Source: Deroplatys truncata
Lineage: Eukaryota; Arthropoda; Insecta; Mantodea; Mantidae
Length of the DNA: 64,000 nucleotides
Direction of reading: 5' to 3'
NCBI GenBank assembly: GCA_030765065.1
Contig: CM060983.1
Location: forward strand, 46,932,067-46,996,066
The stretch's first letter is position 1, and each line of letters begins with the position of its first letter. Made by a program: the position numbers and the translations under genes. Under the pieces are notes generated by a model. That model was not told the DNA's origin, did not search any database, and worked only from the letters and a program-made list of their open reading frames with translations. Shown piece by piece: positions 11,811 through 23,535 of the stretch.

Positions 11811-11954
11811 TTATTTTCTCTACTACGTATAGTAAGTAGGGGAAGTATTGCATTCCACCTAAACATTCAATACCGAGATTTCACCAGAAATATATGTTTT
11901 AAGACCCCCTGAATCCAAAAAAAGCATTTTTGGAAACATGTCCGGTCCGTGTGT

Positions 11955-12006
<52 letters not shown>

Positions 12007-12700
12007 CTGTGAACAGCATAACTCAGAAACGAACAGTCGGATAAACACCAAACTTGGTATTTAGGTTCAGTGTCTTCCAGAGATGCGACACGAAGGTTTT
12101 AAAGAAACTTCCCCCGCCCCAGATTACCCTTTACATGGAACATTTTACGAAAATTTTAATTTTCTCAAAAAAGGTTCTAACGATTTTGATTAAAGTATCA
12201 TATGTTTAAGATATATTCATGACAAATGTAATGTATATCTTGAATTTTCTGGGAATGTCTCCAAAAGTATTCTTCACTGTGAATGACTTTTGCATAACTG
12301 GTAAACCATAAGAGATAGACAAAATTTTACTACACAAAAATGTAGATCGTGTTAAAATACAGAATTTATGCCACATACATTTTTGTTGTTGATTGAACCA
12401 TTTTCGAGGTATTGATTGTTATTCCCTTAAATTTTCCAATACTTATACTTTTTCTCAAATTCGTTATTTATTTTTTTTGTCCTGGTAATGCAAAGAGAAT
12501 GGAATACTCCACATAGCAACCAGCTCTTAAAATATTTGACTATCGCTTAAAGCCTAACAATTCCCCTTGCATCTACAAGAAAATTAGCAATAAGATTAAC
12601 ATCTCGATATCTCGATTAACATGAAGCATATGGAGAATAAGCGTTTGTAAAAATAGTTTGTACAAGAGTAGAGAAAGTCATGTGAGTGTAACACATTAGA
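11811..12700 (-). mobile_element. Family A element, minus strand
   Basis: Tail TTTCTCTACTACGTATAGTA at the left, head GTGAGTGTAACACATTAGA at the right. The (TG)n tract at about 11946-12004 is among the longest in the family. All consensus blocks are in order. Confidence 0.85.
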
Positions 12701-12711
12701 TTTTTAGTTTT

Positions 12712-12930
12712 TAATTATGCTGTTCATACACATACGGGCCTTTATCGAATTCTTTTATTCAGGGGGTTCCAAAACATGTATTTCGATACCGAATTGTTGA
12801 CTGGGATACAATATCTTCTCTCTTAGGTACATGGTAGAGAAGGTAATAGGTTCTTTAAGAATAGATATTTTTTAGAAAACTAGGTAGTGAGTAGAGAAAC
12901 ACATGTGATGTAACCCATCAGGTTTACTTT
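12712..12930. repeat. Fragments of the family A/B repeats
   Basis: 12712-12855 is a plus-oriented tail fragment (AATTATGCTGTTCATACACA ... CATGGTAGAGAAGGTAATAG). 12885-12930 is a minus-oriented head fragment (AGTAGAGAAACACATGTGAT). They are back to back with the middle missing, as left by a deletion between opposed copies. Confidence 0.6.
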
Positions 12931-13023
12931 ATGACGGCTTCACTGACATAATATGATTTAAACTGACAGAGAAATAACTTTTTGAAATTTTGAAAACTGG
13001 TGCGCTGGTGAGGAAGCTCTCTA

Positions 13024-13776
13024 CCACATACATTAATAGGCAGTGAAGGATTTGCATTTCACCCAAAAATTCGATACCGAGATTTCACCGGAAATACAGG
13101 TTTTGAGGTCACTTGGATCCTCCCAAAAATTTATAAATATATCAGTGTGCGTTTGCGTATGTGTGCGTACGTGCGTGTGTGTGTCTACATTACAAGAAGA
13201 TTTTCAAAAAAATTCCTCCACCCCAAACTACCCCTTATATGGAACTTTTTCGTATTTTTTGATTTTCTAAAAACTGGCTCTAACGATTTTAATTAAAATT
13301 AGCATACATTAGATATATTTACGTGACAAAAATGTCGGTATATATTGAATTTTTTAGGAATAATCTGTTAAGGTTTTTTCATTCGGAAGGAATTTTGTCC
13401 TAATCTTGTATAATTCGTAAACGTTAAGCGATAGACGAAAACGTACTACACAAAAAACTGTAGATCTCTTTAGATCACCCAATTTATTTCAAATGCCTTT
13501 CCTGCGGCTTAAGCCTTTTCCGAGATATCCGTGAAAAATGGTTTGAGTTGTTCAATACTTCTCCATTCTTTAAAGTCCTTTCAATATTCAGTTGTTTATC
13601 GTGATTGCATGCACAGCATGGGGTTTTACAGCAGTACCTACATAGTGTCCAGTTCTTAAACATTTGACTAACTCTATTCCCGTTGTATCCTAAGTAAATA
13701 TATAATGTAGCTATTTATGCAAGGCACCCACTAGTAAACAATAGAGGTAGAGAAAGTCATGTGAGTGTGAAACAGA
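13024..13776 (-). repeat. Family B repeat, minus strand
   Basis: Tail block CACCCAAAAATTCGATACCG at the left and head block GAAAGTCATGTGAGTGTG at the right. A GT-rich tract at about 13145-13185 sits at the family's microsatellite position. A 75-codon frame (13043-13270) across the tract is a by-product. Confidence 0.7.
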
Positions 13777-15465
13777 ATTTTTCCTCTGTCAATCTAAACA
13801 GTTTTCGCTACATTTTCGAGTATTATACCAACATTTTGATGCGGTAAATATATGTAAAAGAGTAATTATGAAAACAATAACACCAAATATCTGAGTAATA
13901 TTAGAACACTTAATCTGTAACACCATGAATTATTTCTGGCTATTAAAAATTAGAATTATCTTCATAACTCGTTTTGAAACCACTGTAGAGAACGTTATAC
14001 TATAGAAGGAAAAAAGGCCTATGTTAAAACATAACAGTTAAGTAGGACACGGCGGAAACGTGGCCAGATAACTTGTCACATGGGCCAGAACAGAAGGTGT
14101 CATTAACACAAAGGGCTGCCACGTCACCACCAGATGATGCCTATATCACTTCGGTTATCTTAATTATGGAAACGTGATAATGCCAATCTGTCATAGCCTG
14201 TATCAGCAGTTCTTTACTTTCCATATGGATTTATTGCAAAACTCGACTACGCAACACCTGCACAAATGGACTCCAGTAATCAATACACAGCCAATTGTAA
14301 AACTGTTATCTTTGTGTGTATATTTATTTCCTATTCAATTACTCAGAAAAGACTTAACCAATTGCATAAATGTCGGTTAGCAACACGAATTAATTTGAGG
14401 GGACAAGGTGGTCTGAACACATGGAAATTACCCTTAAGTGGGTTAAATTACCACTGCTCTTAAAGTTCTCAATGTTTTTTACTGAATGTTTTATGAATTA
14501 TTCTATAAATCATGACAATTATTTCAAGTAGTTAGTTCCACTGATAGCTTATGTAGTTGAGTCCGTAAAAATTATTTCATTCAGCAGAAAAATAATAAAA
14601 TTTACTCTTAAAATATATGAATTCATGTACCTTTTCCTCTGATACTACGTGCAAATAGAATCACTTGTTCTTAGTACAATCAGCTATCTTCTGAACCTCA
14701 ATTGTTCAGTTATGTATATCGGCTCACTAGAAATTGAAAAAAAAAAATCTATTTGTAAAGTCAAAAAAGTATAACTGTGAAAAATTTGCAAACTTATTGC
14801 TTTCTTAATACCCTAATATACATTATAAACTTATGATTGCGGTTCAGAAAGTTTAACTATGTGTTGCTTACATGTACTAAAAATTTAAGCTCTTTACTTT
14901 TCATACTTTATGAGAAAAAGGTACATAAATATCCAAAAATATTCTTTTGAGATAACTGAATTTTGAACATTAAGATTCTGACACCCTTCAGTACATTCCA
15001 GGTCATAATTATCTGCACCTTCATTTTTGGATTGCTTCAGCTTTTCTGATTGGCTTCTCTTGGTCCTGTGCGTTTTTTTTAATTGCTGAACTGCTCACTG
15101 GGCACGATATAGTCGTTCATCTTTGAAAGATACAGAAATGTTCTAAAAAGGGGCATTGCAGACCAGCATTTAAATGGTATTTAAGTGTCTTAAACACCTC
15201 TTAAGCCCCAACAAGTACAAATTTTCTGAAACTGGAAATAATAGAGATTTTACTGGTGTCTAAAACAAAAAATGTGATTTTTTACCATTTCAGAGTACCT
15301 TGTCCCATTAACGCATGCACCTTGCAATATCCTTGTTAGTTTCTCCAAAAGTAATTTATAACAATGTGAAATAAAGTGTTCAAATTAAGGCGAGACAAAT
15401 GGCCTATCTCGCTAGTGTTAAAGTTACTAAGTCCATGACCCATTTTGTTTCTGTAACACCTACTT
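13777..15465. other. No gene recognised
   Basis: About 1.7 kb of AT-rich sequence with no repeat shared with the rest of the window. The frames at 14174-14380 and 14266-14463 overlap, and neither shows a signal peptide, domain or repeat I can name. A host intron or intergenic stretch is possible. Confidence 0.45.
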
Positions 15466-15560
15466 TTATAGATAGAAGAAGTGTTGTATTCCACCCAAAA
15501 ATTCGATGACAAAATTTCAGCCGAAACGGACGTTTTGAGATCCAGGAAACCCCAATAAAA
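15466..15560 (-). repeat. Family A/B tail fragment
   Basis: A short match to the family tail read in reverse (TTGTATTCCACCCAAAAATT), broken off after about 95 bases and followed shortly by the head of a truncated A copy. Confidence 0.55.
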
Positions 15561-15593
15561 GTTAACACGAGAAAGAAAAGCATAACTAAAACA

Positions 15594-16019
15594 TCTGATG
15601 TGTTACACTCAGATGACTTTCTCTACTCTTGTACAAACTATTTTTACAAACGCTTATTATCCATATGCTTCATGTTAATCGAGATATCGAGATGTGAACC
15701 TTATTGCTAATTTTCTTGTAGATGCAAGGTGAATATGGTAGGTTTTAAGCGATAGTCAAATTTTTAAGCGCTGGTTGCTATGTGGCGTATTCCATTCTCT
15801 TTGCATTACCAGGACAAAAAAATGAATAACGAATTCCCATTTGAGAAAAAGTATAAGTATTGGAGAATTTAACGGAATAGCAAGCAATATCTCGAAAATG
15901 GTTCACTCAAAAAAAATCAAATGACATAAATTGTGTATTTTAACGCGATCTACATTTTTTGTATAGTAAAATTTTGTCTATCTCTTATGGTTTACCAGTT
16001 ATGCAAAAGTCGTTCACAA
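15594..16019 (+). mobile_element. Family A element, truncated at the 3' side
   Basis: A perfect head (TCTGATGTGTTACACTCAGA) runs through TTTACCAGTTATGCAAAAGT and stops abruptly where family D LTR sequence starts. The junction joins two truncated repeats, so a deletion or rearrangement after insertion is likely. Confidence 0.75.
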
Positions 16020-16471
16020 GTAATTAATTTAAAAAATCTCACAGCTCTCTGTATCAGTGAAGTGTTATTTAAATCATATCAAGCGTTAATAAAAAGAGTG
16101 AAGTAAAATTATAATCTGTGTAAGCCTACATTCTTTAGTCGCACCACTCCCTGCTAAGAAATGCATGTCTCTAAAAGAATATAGATACTGACGCAGCCGA
16201 GGCAAACATAAATATATAATATTTAAAGAAACAGTCAAAATTATAAATTTAATATTTTTTAAACATTTTGGGGCAAAGGCCGACCGGAAAGTACATTTTG
16301 GGCGAAGGTTACCGGAAACTTTTTATCATACTACTTCAAGTTCGGCTCCCCAACAGTCGAAATATAATACACCTTCTTCAAATTGCCTCCCAAAGCGTGG
16401 GGCAAATAACAATACAACAAAATTAACATCCTCAAATTGGCTTCCATACGTGGGGCAGAAACAAACCTTCA
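16020..16471 (+). mobile_element. Family D LTR (copy D2), 5'-truncated
   Basis: Contains the 3' half of the LTR: ATCTCACAGCTCTC, GACGCAGCCGAGGCAAACAT, TTCGGCTCCCCAACAGTCG. It then has two nested near-repeats of the ATTGGCTTCC...ACGTGGGGC motif before ending CTTCA. The 5' half is missing at its junction with the truncated A copy. Confidence 0.65.
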
Positions 16472-16735
16472 CTTTTGAGACGTGCAGCAAACGCTACAGC
16501 GGAGCGACGGTAGTGGAGGACCTGTGTTCGACTCCTGATTGAATTGAACCGTCCGGCATGAAGATTCTACGACACAAGGAAGTGAAGTGGCGAAGATTTT
16601 AACTAGTTCACCGAAGTGAAGTGACATTGGTGAAGTGAACTCCCAGTGAAGATGAACTACATAAAAACGAAACAGTGACAGTGAGAACTTGGAGAGAAAA
16701 AGATGACAGTTGAAAAACTGGACTGTCACTATATA
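16472..16735 (+). repeat. Dispersed repeat shared with 29640-29790
   Basis: The blocks AGTGAAGTGACATTGG, GTGAACT and GATGAACTACATA reappear on the minus strand at 29640-29790. A TTCGACTCC string near the start is weakly B-box-like. It follows an LTR end, so it could be internal sequence of that retrotransposon, but the copy at 29.6 kb has no LTR beside it. Confidence 0.45.
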
Positions 16736-16737
16736 TA

Positions 16738-17330
16738 ATTTTCTACAAAATATTCTTACAAAACCTTATTCTTCTATCTGCTTTGTTTTAATCGAGACAA
16801 ACATTTGCATAAATGGTTTTATTACACTTTCCTTTGTAGGTGCAACGGAGTTAGGAGAATACAGGGGTTTAAGCGATAGTCAAACCTTTTAAGAGTGGGT
16901 CGCTATGTGATCGCTTCGAAATTGCCTTCTCTTTGATGACTAGGAGGGAAGAAATTCTGATGTGTTACGTTCATATGGCCTTCTCTGCCCTCTATCGTTC
17001 ATTAGTGGGTGTATAAATTGTTCTTATTATATTTATTTTTCCATCTAATTAATTTTAATCGAGAGATACCTTTTCACAAATAGCTGCATTATACATTTCG
17101 TTATAGATACAAAGAGAACAACGATAGTCAAATGTTTAAGAACTGGACGCTATATGCTGCTCTTAAAATTCCATACGGTCCCCATAACATCTCTAGAAAC
17201 AACTGAAAATCGACAGGACTTCAAAAGAATGACAGTATACTGAACAAATCGAACTATTGATAACGGATATCTCGGAAATGCCTAATGCCACAAAGAAAGA
17301 GTAATTTGAAATAAATTGAGTATTTTAATG
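16738..17330 (+). repeat. Family A-type head fragment followed by family B copy
   Basis: 16738-16955 matches the head half (TCTATCTGCTTTGTTTTAAT, TTAAGCGATAGTCAAACC) without its first bases. 16957-17330 is a new family B head (TCTGATGTGTTACGTTCATA) that runs to AAATAAATTGAGTATTTTAA, where it turns into the minisatellite. Confidence 0.65.
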
Positions 17331-17996
17331 AGATAAATGAGGTATCTCTTAAAACATCCAACGCATTATGACCTGAGTATTTTAATGAGATAAATGAGGT
17401 ATCTCTTAAAACATCCAACGCATTATGACCTGAATATTTTAATGAGATAAATGAGGTATCTCTTAAAACATCCAACGCATTATGGCCTGAATATTTTAAT
17501 GAGATAAATGAGGTATCTCTTAAAACATCCAACGCATTATGACCTGAATATTTTAATGAGATAAATGAGGTATCTCCTAAAACATCCAACGCATTATGAC
17601 CTGAATATTTTAATGAGATAAATGAGGTATCTCCTAAAACATCCAACGCATTATGACCTGAATATTTTAATGAGATAAATGAGGTATCTCCTAAAACGTC
17701 CAACACATTATGATCTGAATATTTTAATGAGATAAATGAGGTATCTCTTAAAACATCCAACGCATTATGACCTGAATATTTTAATGAGATAAATGAGGTA
17801 TCTCCTAAAACATCCAACGCATTATGACCTGAATATTTTAATGAGATAAATGAGGTATCTCCTAAAACGTCCAACGCATTATGATCTGAATATTTTAATG
17901 AGATAAATGAGGTATCTCTTAAAACATCCAACGCATTATGAGCTGAGTATTTTAATGAGATAAATGCGGTATCTCCTAAAACATCCAACGCATTAT
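17331..17996 (-). repeat. 57-bp minisatellite, about 12 units, open in one frame
   Basis: About twelve head-to-tail units of 57 bp (ATTTTAATGAGATAAATGAG ... CATCCAACGCATTATGACCTG) with only a few substitutions between units. Because 57 is a multiple of three and the units lack stops in this frame, the minus strand holds a 244-codon open frame (17254-17988) of repeated 19-residue units LDVLGDTSFISLKYSGHNA. The first unit grows out of family B sequence, so the array is a local expansion of repeat DNA. Variant positions are second-base or third-base changes alike (G/R, G/D), which argues against protein selection. I regard coding as unlikely. Confidence 0.9.
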
Positions 17997-19351
17997 GACC
18001 ACATAGCTAAGGCGACGTAAACTATTAAGCACAAAAATACTAATTTCATTTGCTTACTATAGGTAAGTAGCAAATAAACTAAAAACCTGACTGGAGTGTA
18101 CTCTTAGTGGTATAAGACGATCCAGTAATTGTAAATGTTGCCAGTAATAACTAACTGCAATGTAATGGCAAGCCCCAGAAGTTCTTCTCTGACACATAAT
18201 AAACGGAATGTTGGTCCTTTGCGCTAATGAATGTTGCATCACACAACCTTGAAATTATTAGTGTGAATTGAAACTGATTCGTTGTCTAAAAGTCCCATTG
18301 GAGTGGGTTTGGTGTTGCTGACAGTCAACTGTTTGCCTACGACATTTAATTATTGGTTTCCTGACCGCCACTGCAAACAAAGGAACGTTGCACAACATCG
18401 CTGTTTGCGATTGGCAATACCGCTGAGGAGTAATCAATTAGGGTTGGCAGGATTGATTTTGGAAGAGTGTATAATGTCACGGATCACTAAACTTAATGGG
18501 AATTCCTTTCTTTGCGGTTCACTGGGAGACGGGGCGAGTCATTATTAGCAGAAAAATTCTACGTCGGTTTTCTCTTCTGAATAAATTAATGTGGTTTTTA
18601 CCCGGTTTTGTGGTTTTAGAAACCAAAACCCTAGTTTACCTGTCACAAATGCTACACATTAAATTTTTGTTTTGTCTATAAAGACATGTGTGCATGTAAG
18701 GTAATCGCAAAAACCACTCAATGATTCTGTTAATTCTGCATCACTGAAAAGCCCTATTCTTCCATATGGTCAAGGACTATATAATGTTTTCAAAGATTTA
18801 AAACTGGTGCGTTAGGAGTATGTTTTTCAAATTCGTGTTACCAAATTTCAATCCCGTTTCGTTGAATATGGATATCTGAGGCTACTTTTATTATGTTATT
18901 GCAAATATGACATGTTTAATGGCTTCGAGCCCAATAGAAAATTGAGTTATTTTAGGGGGTTATGGGCAGCGTTTGTATATCATTTATATCACTATATTTG
19001 CCTCATATTTCAATGAGATGCTATCAAGTAATATTTTTGGTACGTTTTTGGTACGTTTTTGGTAAAAAGCGTGCATTTGGATTTTAGAAGCTGTCAGAAT
19101 AGGTTATCCTTACATTTAATTCCTATTTTGAAACGCTAACATGCCTATCTAGAGGAAATTTAACCAAGATAATTATAAGCTACCTTACAACTTTAAAAAG
19201 CTACCTCTAGCATATTTTCAACCCCATATGTAGAAATCTGCAGTGTTTAAACCACATGGTCAAAATATTGGCAATCATACAATAGGAGTTGGAAAAAATC
19301 ATAGGTTATATGACAACTTCCAAAAACTGCCTAATCCGTATTCAGAATTAT
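17997..19351. other. No gene recognised
   Basis: The first 40 bases (ACATAGCTAAGGCGACGTAA) resemble the tail of repeat family C. Beyond that I see no family shared with the window and no convincing open frame; frames at 18282-18548 and 18496-18681 are short and featureless. Confidence 0.45.
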
Positions 19352-19650
19352 ATATTACTCTTCTTCTTCTTTCTCTGTTTAACCTCGTCTTATGTAGGAC
19401 TTACACCTCCCAGGACTTACAGGCGGGTGCCTGGGTCCAGAGGCCCGTCGAGGAGCAGACACTCGTGGATCAGACAGAATATCCAGGATGGGTGATCAGC
19501 CCGATGAAACGAAGTAGATGAAACGAAATTATGGTGAAATGGATGAAAGCAAAGGTGATGATGGAGAATTTGGTGGAATGAATGGCGGGGGAAGCCGGAG
19601 AACCTTGGTGAAAGGCGAGCGATTTAACACTCGGCCACGGCGCCGCCTAT
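19352..19650 (-). mobile_element. SINE family S2, minus strand
   Basis: Matches 40690-41060 in reverse: a TTTCTCTGTTTAACCTC end, GGACTTACAGGCGGGTGCC, CAGACAGAATATCCAGGATG, then GGTGGAATGAATGGCGGGGG and a tRNA-like head that includes CACTCGGCCAC (reverse of an A-box GTGGCCGAGTG). Part of the tRNA half is deleted here. Confidence 0.7.
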
Positions 19651-20066
19651 ATATTACTCGACATTTTAAAAGTTACATTTGCTTTATTTTCAACCTTTTA
19701 TAATTAAACTAAACTGCTTGGTCAACCAGGGCACAAATTTGTGCACTTGGGCTATAGGACCAAGCAAAAAGTTTAGGACATCAAACAAATTCAAAAAGCT
19801 ATCCAAACCTATGTTTTTTAAGCCCTTGTGTACAAATCATACCTACTATAGAATATATTGTTGAAGAGAGGTATACCACTCTATCTGGTTAGATCTATAC
19901 AGAGGAGTTAGATAAGGGTGCTATTTGTCAGCTCTCTCTTAAATATTTATATTGACAAAGCTATAAAAGAATGGAAAAGTAGTTTAAATTATTACTATAT
20001 TACAGGATGTTTCAGGACCTCTGTGACAAACTCTGAGAAATGATAGATCTCGCAGAGGGAAACATT
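19651..20066. other. No feature recognised
   Basis: AT-rich spacer without repeat matches. The 61-codon frame at 19679-19864 is featureless. Confidence 0.4.
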
Positions 20067-20210
20067 TTTACTTTCTCTACTACGTACAGTAAGTAGGGGA
20101 AGTATTGTATTCCACCCAAAAATTCGATACCGAGATTTCACCGGAAATACATGTTTTGAGACCCCCTGAATCCAAAAAAAGCATTTTTGGAAACCTGTCC
20201 TTGTGTGTGT

Positions 20211-20251
<41 letters not shown>

Positions 20252-20733
20252 TGTGTCTGTGAACAGCATAACTCAGAAACGAACAGTCGGATAAACACCA
20301 AACTTGGTATTGAGGTTCAGGATCTTCCAGAGATGCAACATGAAGGTTTTCAAGACAATCCCCCACCCCAGATTACCCTTTAAATGGAACATTTTTCGAA
20401 AATTTTAATTTTCTCAAAAATGGCTAACGATTTTGATTAAAATATCATATATTTAAGATACTTTCATAACAAATAAAATGTATATCTCGAATTTTCTGGG
20501 AATGTCTCCAAAAGTATTCTTCATTGTGAATGACTTTTGCATAACTGGTAAACCATAAGAGATAGACAAAATTTAGTCAAATATTTTTAGAACTGGTTGC
20601 TATGTGTAAAATGTAATTCTCTTTGCATGTCAAAAGATCGTTTCTGCAAATGTTTATCTCGATTAATATGAAATAGATGGAGAATAAAAATAATTTGTAC
20701 AAGACTAGAGAAGTCATGGGAGTGTAACACATC
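20067..20733 (-). mobile_element. Family A element, minus strand, internally rearranged
   Basis: Tail TACTTTCTCTACTACGTACA at the left with a long (GT)n tract (about 20203-20262), head GTGTAACACATCAGA at the right. After GATAGACAAAATTTA it jumps to sequence in the opposite sense (GTCAAATATTTTTAGAACTG), then returns. A middle segment is inverted and about 250 bp is missing. Confidence 0.7.
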
Positions 20734-20759
20734 AGATTTTTTGTCAAGCAACCACCATC

Positions 20760-21480
20760 TTCCGACGCATCGTCACGGAGTTATTCGTCCGTGTTTGAAG
20801 CACATCCGGCAGGATAGGTTTGACTCTCTGTTTGTTTACAACCGTTGAATCAAGTGTCATCGCCTCTTTCTTGTCCTTACGTCTAGTTAGGTTTGGTAGG
20901 TTTGAGATGCATAGCCCAATGTAACTCAGTGTTTGTGAACAACAGCTCCACACTACCACCTCCAGAAAGTGCTGGGACTGGGGCCGAACGACTTCGCATC
21001 TGGTATTCAGTTTGTCCAGTGGTTTCTGCAACCAGTGCAGATCCTACACATGCCTTGTTTGTCTTGTTTACTGTTGAGGCCTGCTTCACACGAGACAGAG
21101 ACTTCAACAGCAAGAACAGCCACATCTGGGATGTTGAGGACCCTCATGCAGTGTTCGTTAGACATCACCAACAAGTGTATTCCGTAAACATGAGGCTGGA
21201 ATCATTGGTGATCATCTGCTGGGACCTTTCGTTTTGCCACCCCATTTGAATTCATGATTATTATTAACTTAATAATGTTCAGCCAACAAGAACGCAGACA
21301 GCTCATTGAAAGTCTTACGCCCCACCCACTATTTTGCTACCACAAAATCAACTAATCAATCAAGTGGCTAGAATTATGTTTGCAAAATGGGAGAAAGATG
21401 ATTGGAGAGTACCAACCTAAATTCCCTCATTCCTCTATGGGAAACTTTGTACTCTGAAGTGTACATGGTAGGGCATCTTG
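20760..21480 (+). pseudogene. Remnant of a DDE transposase (Tc1/mariner-like)
   Basis: Separate frames give pieces of one protein: NDFASGIQFVQWFLQ, then CFTRDRDFNSKNSHIW and DPHAVFVRHHQQVYSVN (frame 20893-21249), then SLVIICWDLSFCHP. This is the pattern of insect DDE elements in which a 'TDEACFTRDR' block holds the first catalytic Asp. Here that residue reads Val (LFTVEACF), so the active site is lost. Further stops and shifts follow. I assign it to the IS630-Tc1-mariner group by this pattern only; terminal repeats were not found. Confidence 0.5.
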
Positions 21481-21567
21481 AGTTCCAGATCGGAAAGATT
21501 CTAAAAAATGCAAAAGAAAACAAAATCACTTTTTCACTCATGTGCAAATAAATAAGTTAAATTCGTC

Positions 21568-23180
21568 CATTTTTACTTTCTCTACCACGTACATATTAGG
21601 TAGAGAAGGTATTGCATTCCACCCAAAAATTGCATACTGAATTTCAACGGAAATACATGCTTAGAGGCATCTTGAATCCAAAAAATAAACCATTAAAAAA
21701 GTCTGTGTTACACTCACATGACTTTCTCTACTCTTGTACAAGCTATTTTTACAAACTCTTATTCTCCATCTATTTAATATTAATCGAGATAAACATTTGC
21801 AGAAACGATCTTTTGACATGCAAAGAGAATTACATTTTACACACAGCGATCAGTTCTAAAAATATTTGACTCTCGCTTAACACCTACTATGTTCCCCTGT
21901 TTTGTATTTGCAAGGGCAATATAGAAATACAGTAGCCTTTAAGCATAGACATATCTCCTAATAGCTGGTTGCTATGTCCAGCACCATTCTCTTTGCCACA
22001 GATTAATACTCTTTGCATATCCAAGACAAAAAATAAGTAACAAATTCCCATTTTAGAAAATAAGTATTGAAAAATTTAAGGGAATAACAAGCAATATCTC
22101 GAAAATGGTTCATTCAACAAAAACTGGATATGACATAAATTGTGTATTTTAAGGCGATCTACATTTTTTGTGTAGTAAAATTTTGTCTATCTCTTATGGT
22201 TTACCAGTTATGCAAAAGTCGTTCACAATGAAGAATACTTTTGGAGACATTCCCAGAAAATTCGAGATATACATTTCATTTGTCATGAAAATATCTTAAA
22301 CATATGATATTTTTATCAAAATCGTTAGAGCCATCAAAAAATGTTCCATGTAAAGGGTAATCTGGGGTGGGGGAATTTCTTTGAAAACCTTCGTGTCGCA
22401 TCTCTGGAAGATGCTGAACCTAAATCCCAAGTTTGATGTTTATCCGACTGTTCGTTTCTGAGTTATGCTGTTCACACACACACGGACATGTTCCCAAAAT
22501 GCTTTTTTTGGATTCAGGGGGCCTCAAAGCATTCATTTCCAGTGAAATCTCGGTATAGAATTTTTGGGTGGAATACAATACTTCCCCTACTTACTCTACG
22601 TAGTAGAGAAAGTAAAAGAGGTTCCCCAAACTAGCCTTCATATGGACAACTTTTCGAAACTTTTTATTTTAAAAATAATGTCTGTAATGATTTTGATTAA
22701 AATACTGTATATTAATCCTCCAGTCAGAAATAATTTTGTGCAATCTTGTATAACTGGTAAACTATAAGCCATAGAGAATCGCACAGCACAAAAAATGTCG
22801 ATCTCTTTAAAACACACAATTTATTTTAAATAACTTTTTTGTGACATCAGCCATTTCCGAGCTATCAATTATTAATGGTTTGAACTGTTTAATACTTGCC
22901 ATTCTTTTCAGGTCCTGTCGACATTCAGTTGTTTCTCGCGATATCATGCAAACAGTATGGAATTTTAAGGCCAGCATATATCGTCCAGTTGTTAAACATT
23001 TGACTATCGCTGTTCTCTTTGTATCTATAACGAAATGTGTAATGTAGCAACTCATGCAAAGGTTTGTCTCGATTAAAATGAAGTGGGTAGTAAAATAAGC
23101 TTTCGTAAGAATAGTTTTTATAGCCGTTAATACATGATAGAGGGTAGAGAAACTCATATGACTGTATCATTAGGTTTCTT
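21568..23180 (-). repeat. Family B repeat, minus strand, split by a family A insertion
   Basis: The tail portion is 21568-21690 (TATTGCATTCCACCCAAAAA). The remainder is 22619-23180 (CCATTTCCGAGCTATC, TTGTTTCTCGCGATATCATG, head GAGGGTAGAGAAACTCATAT). Between them is a complete plus-strand family A copy. Some B sequence around the junction is missing. Confidence 0.65.
21702..22614 (+). mobile_element. Family A element inserted in family B
   Basis: Head TCTGTGTTACACTCACATGA, tail CTACGTAGTAGAGAAAGTA. It carries extra head-half sequence (GATCTTTTGACATGCAAAGA) also seen, inverted, in the 20067 copy, so these two form a subfamily. The microsatellite is short (about 12 bases). Confidence 0.8.
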
Positions 23181-23535
23181 TATTAACTAATTCACTGTTT
23201 CTACATATAATTCAGCAGAAAATTTCGGAGTGTATTAAAAAGACAGGTCTCTTTTGTAAGGCACAAGGGATGTAAGACGTGTAGAAGAGGTCGATGCTCT
23301 CTTCGACAAGGAAGATAATTGTTGTGATACAGGCGGGGTGCGCGACCACAGGTGAAGTCTGGATAAAGATGCCAAGGGCGATCAATAGAGATATTCTCAT
23401 GCGTTTCAGGGTTAAATATAGAATTGGTGAGCTGGGCTGCTGTCACCAGCCCCAAACTTTGCTACCCTGCTGCGCTACATTTTAAACGCTTTGTACTCTT
23501 AACTTATCCTTGTGCAACGACCCATATGGGGAAGG
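23181..23535. other. No gene recognised
   Basis: Several overlapping short frames on both strands (23201-23485) code for nothing I can name. Confidence 0.4.

Noticed and set aside
17254..17988. 244-codon repetitive protein
   Set aside because: It is the minus-strand reading of a 57-bp minisatellite. The frame is open because the unit length is a multiple of three; no start context or domain supports a gene.
20080..20383. Recurrent frames ending in THTHTHT...FPKMLFLDSGGLKTCISGEISVSNFWVEYNTSPTY in many places
   Set aside because: They are translations of the family A tail with its CA tract. They occur in all frames and both strands and are broken by indels between copies, so they are not a protein family.
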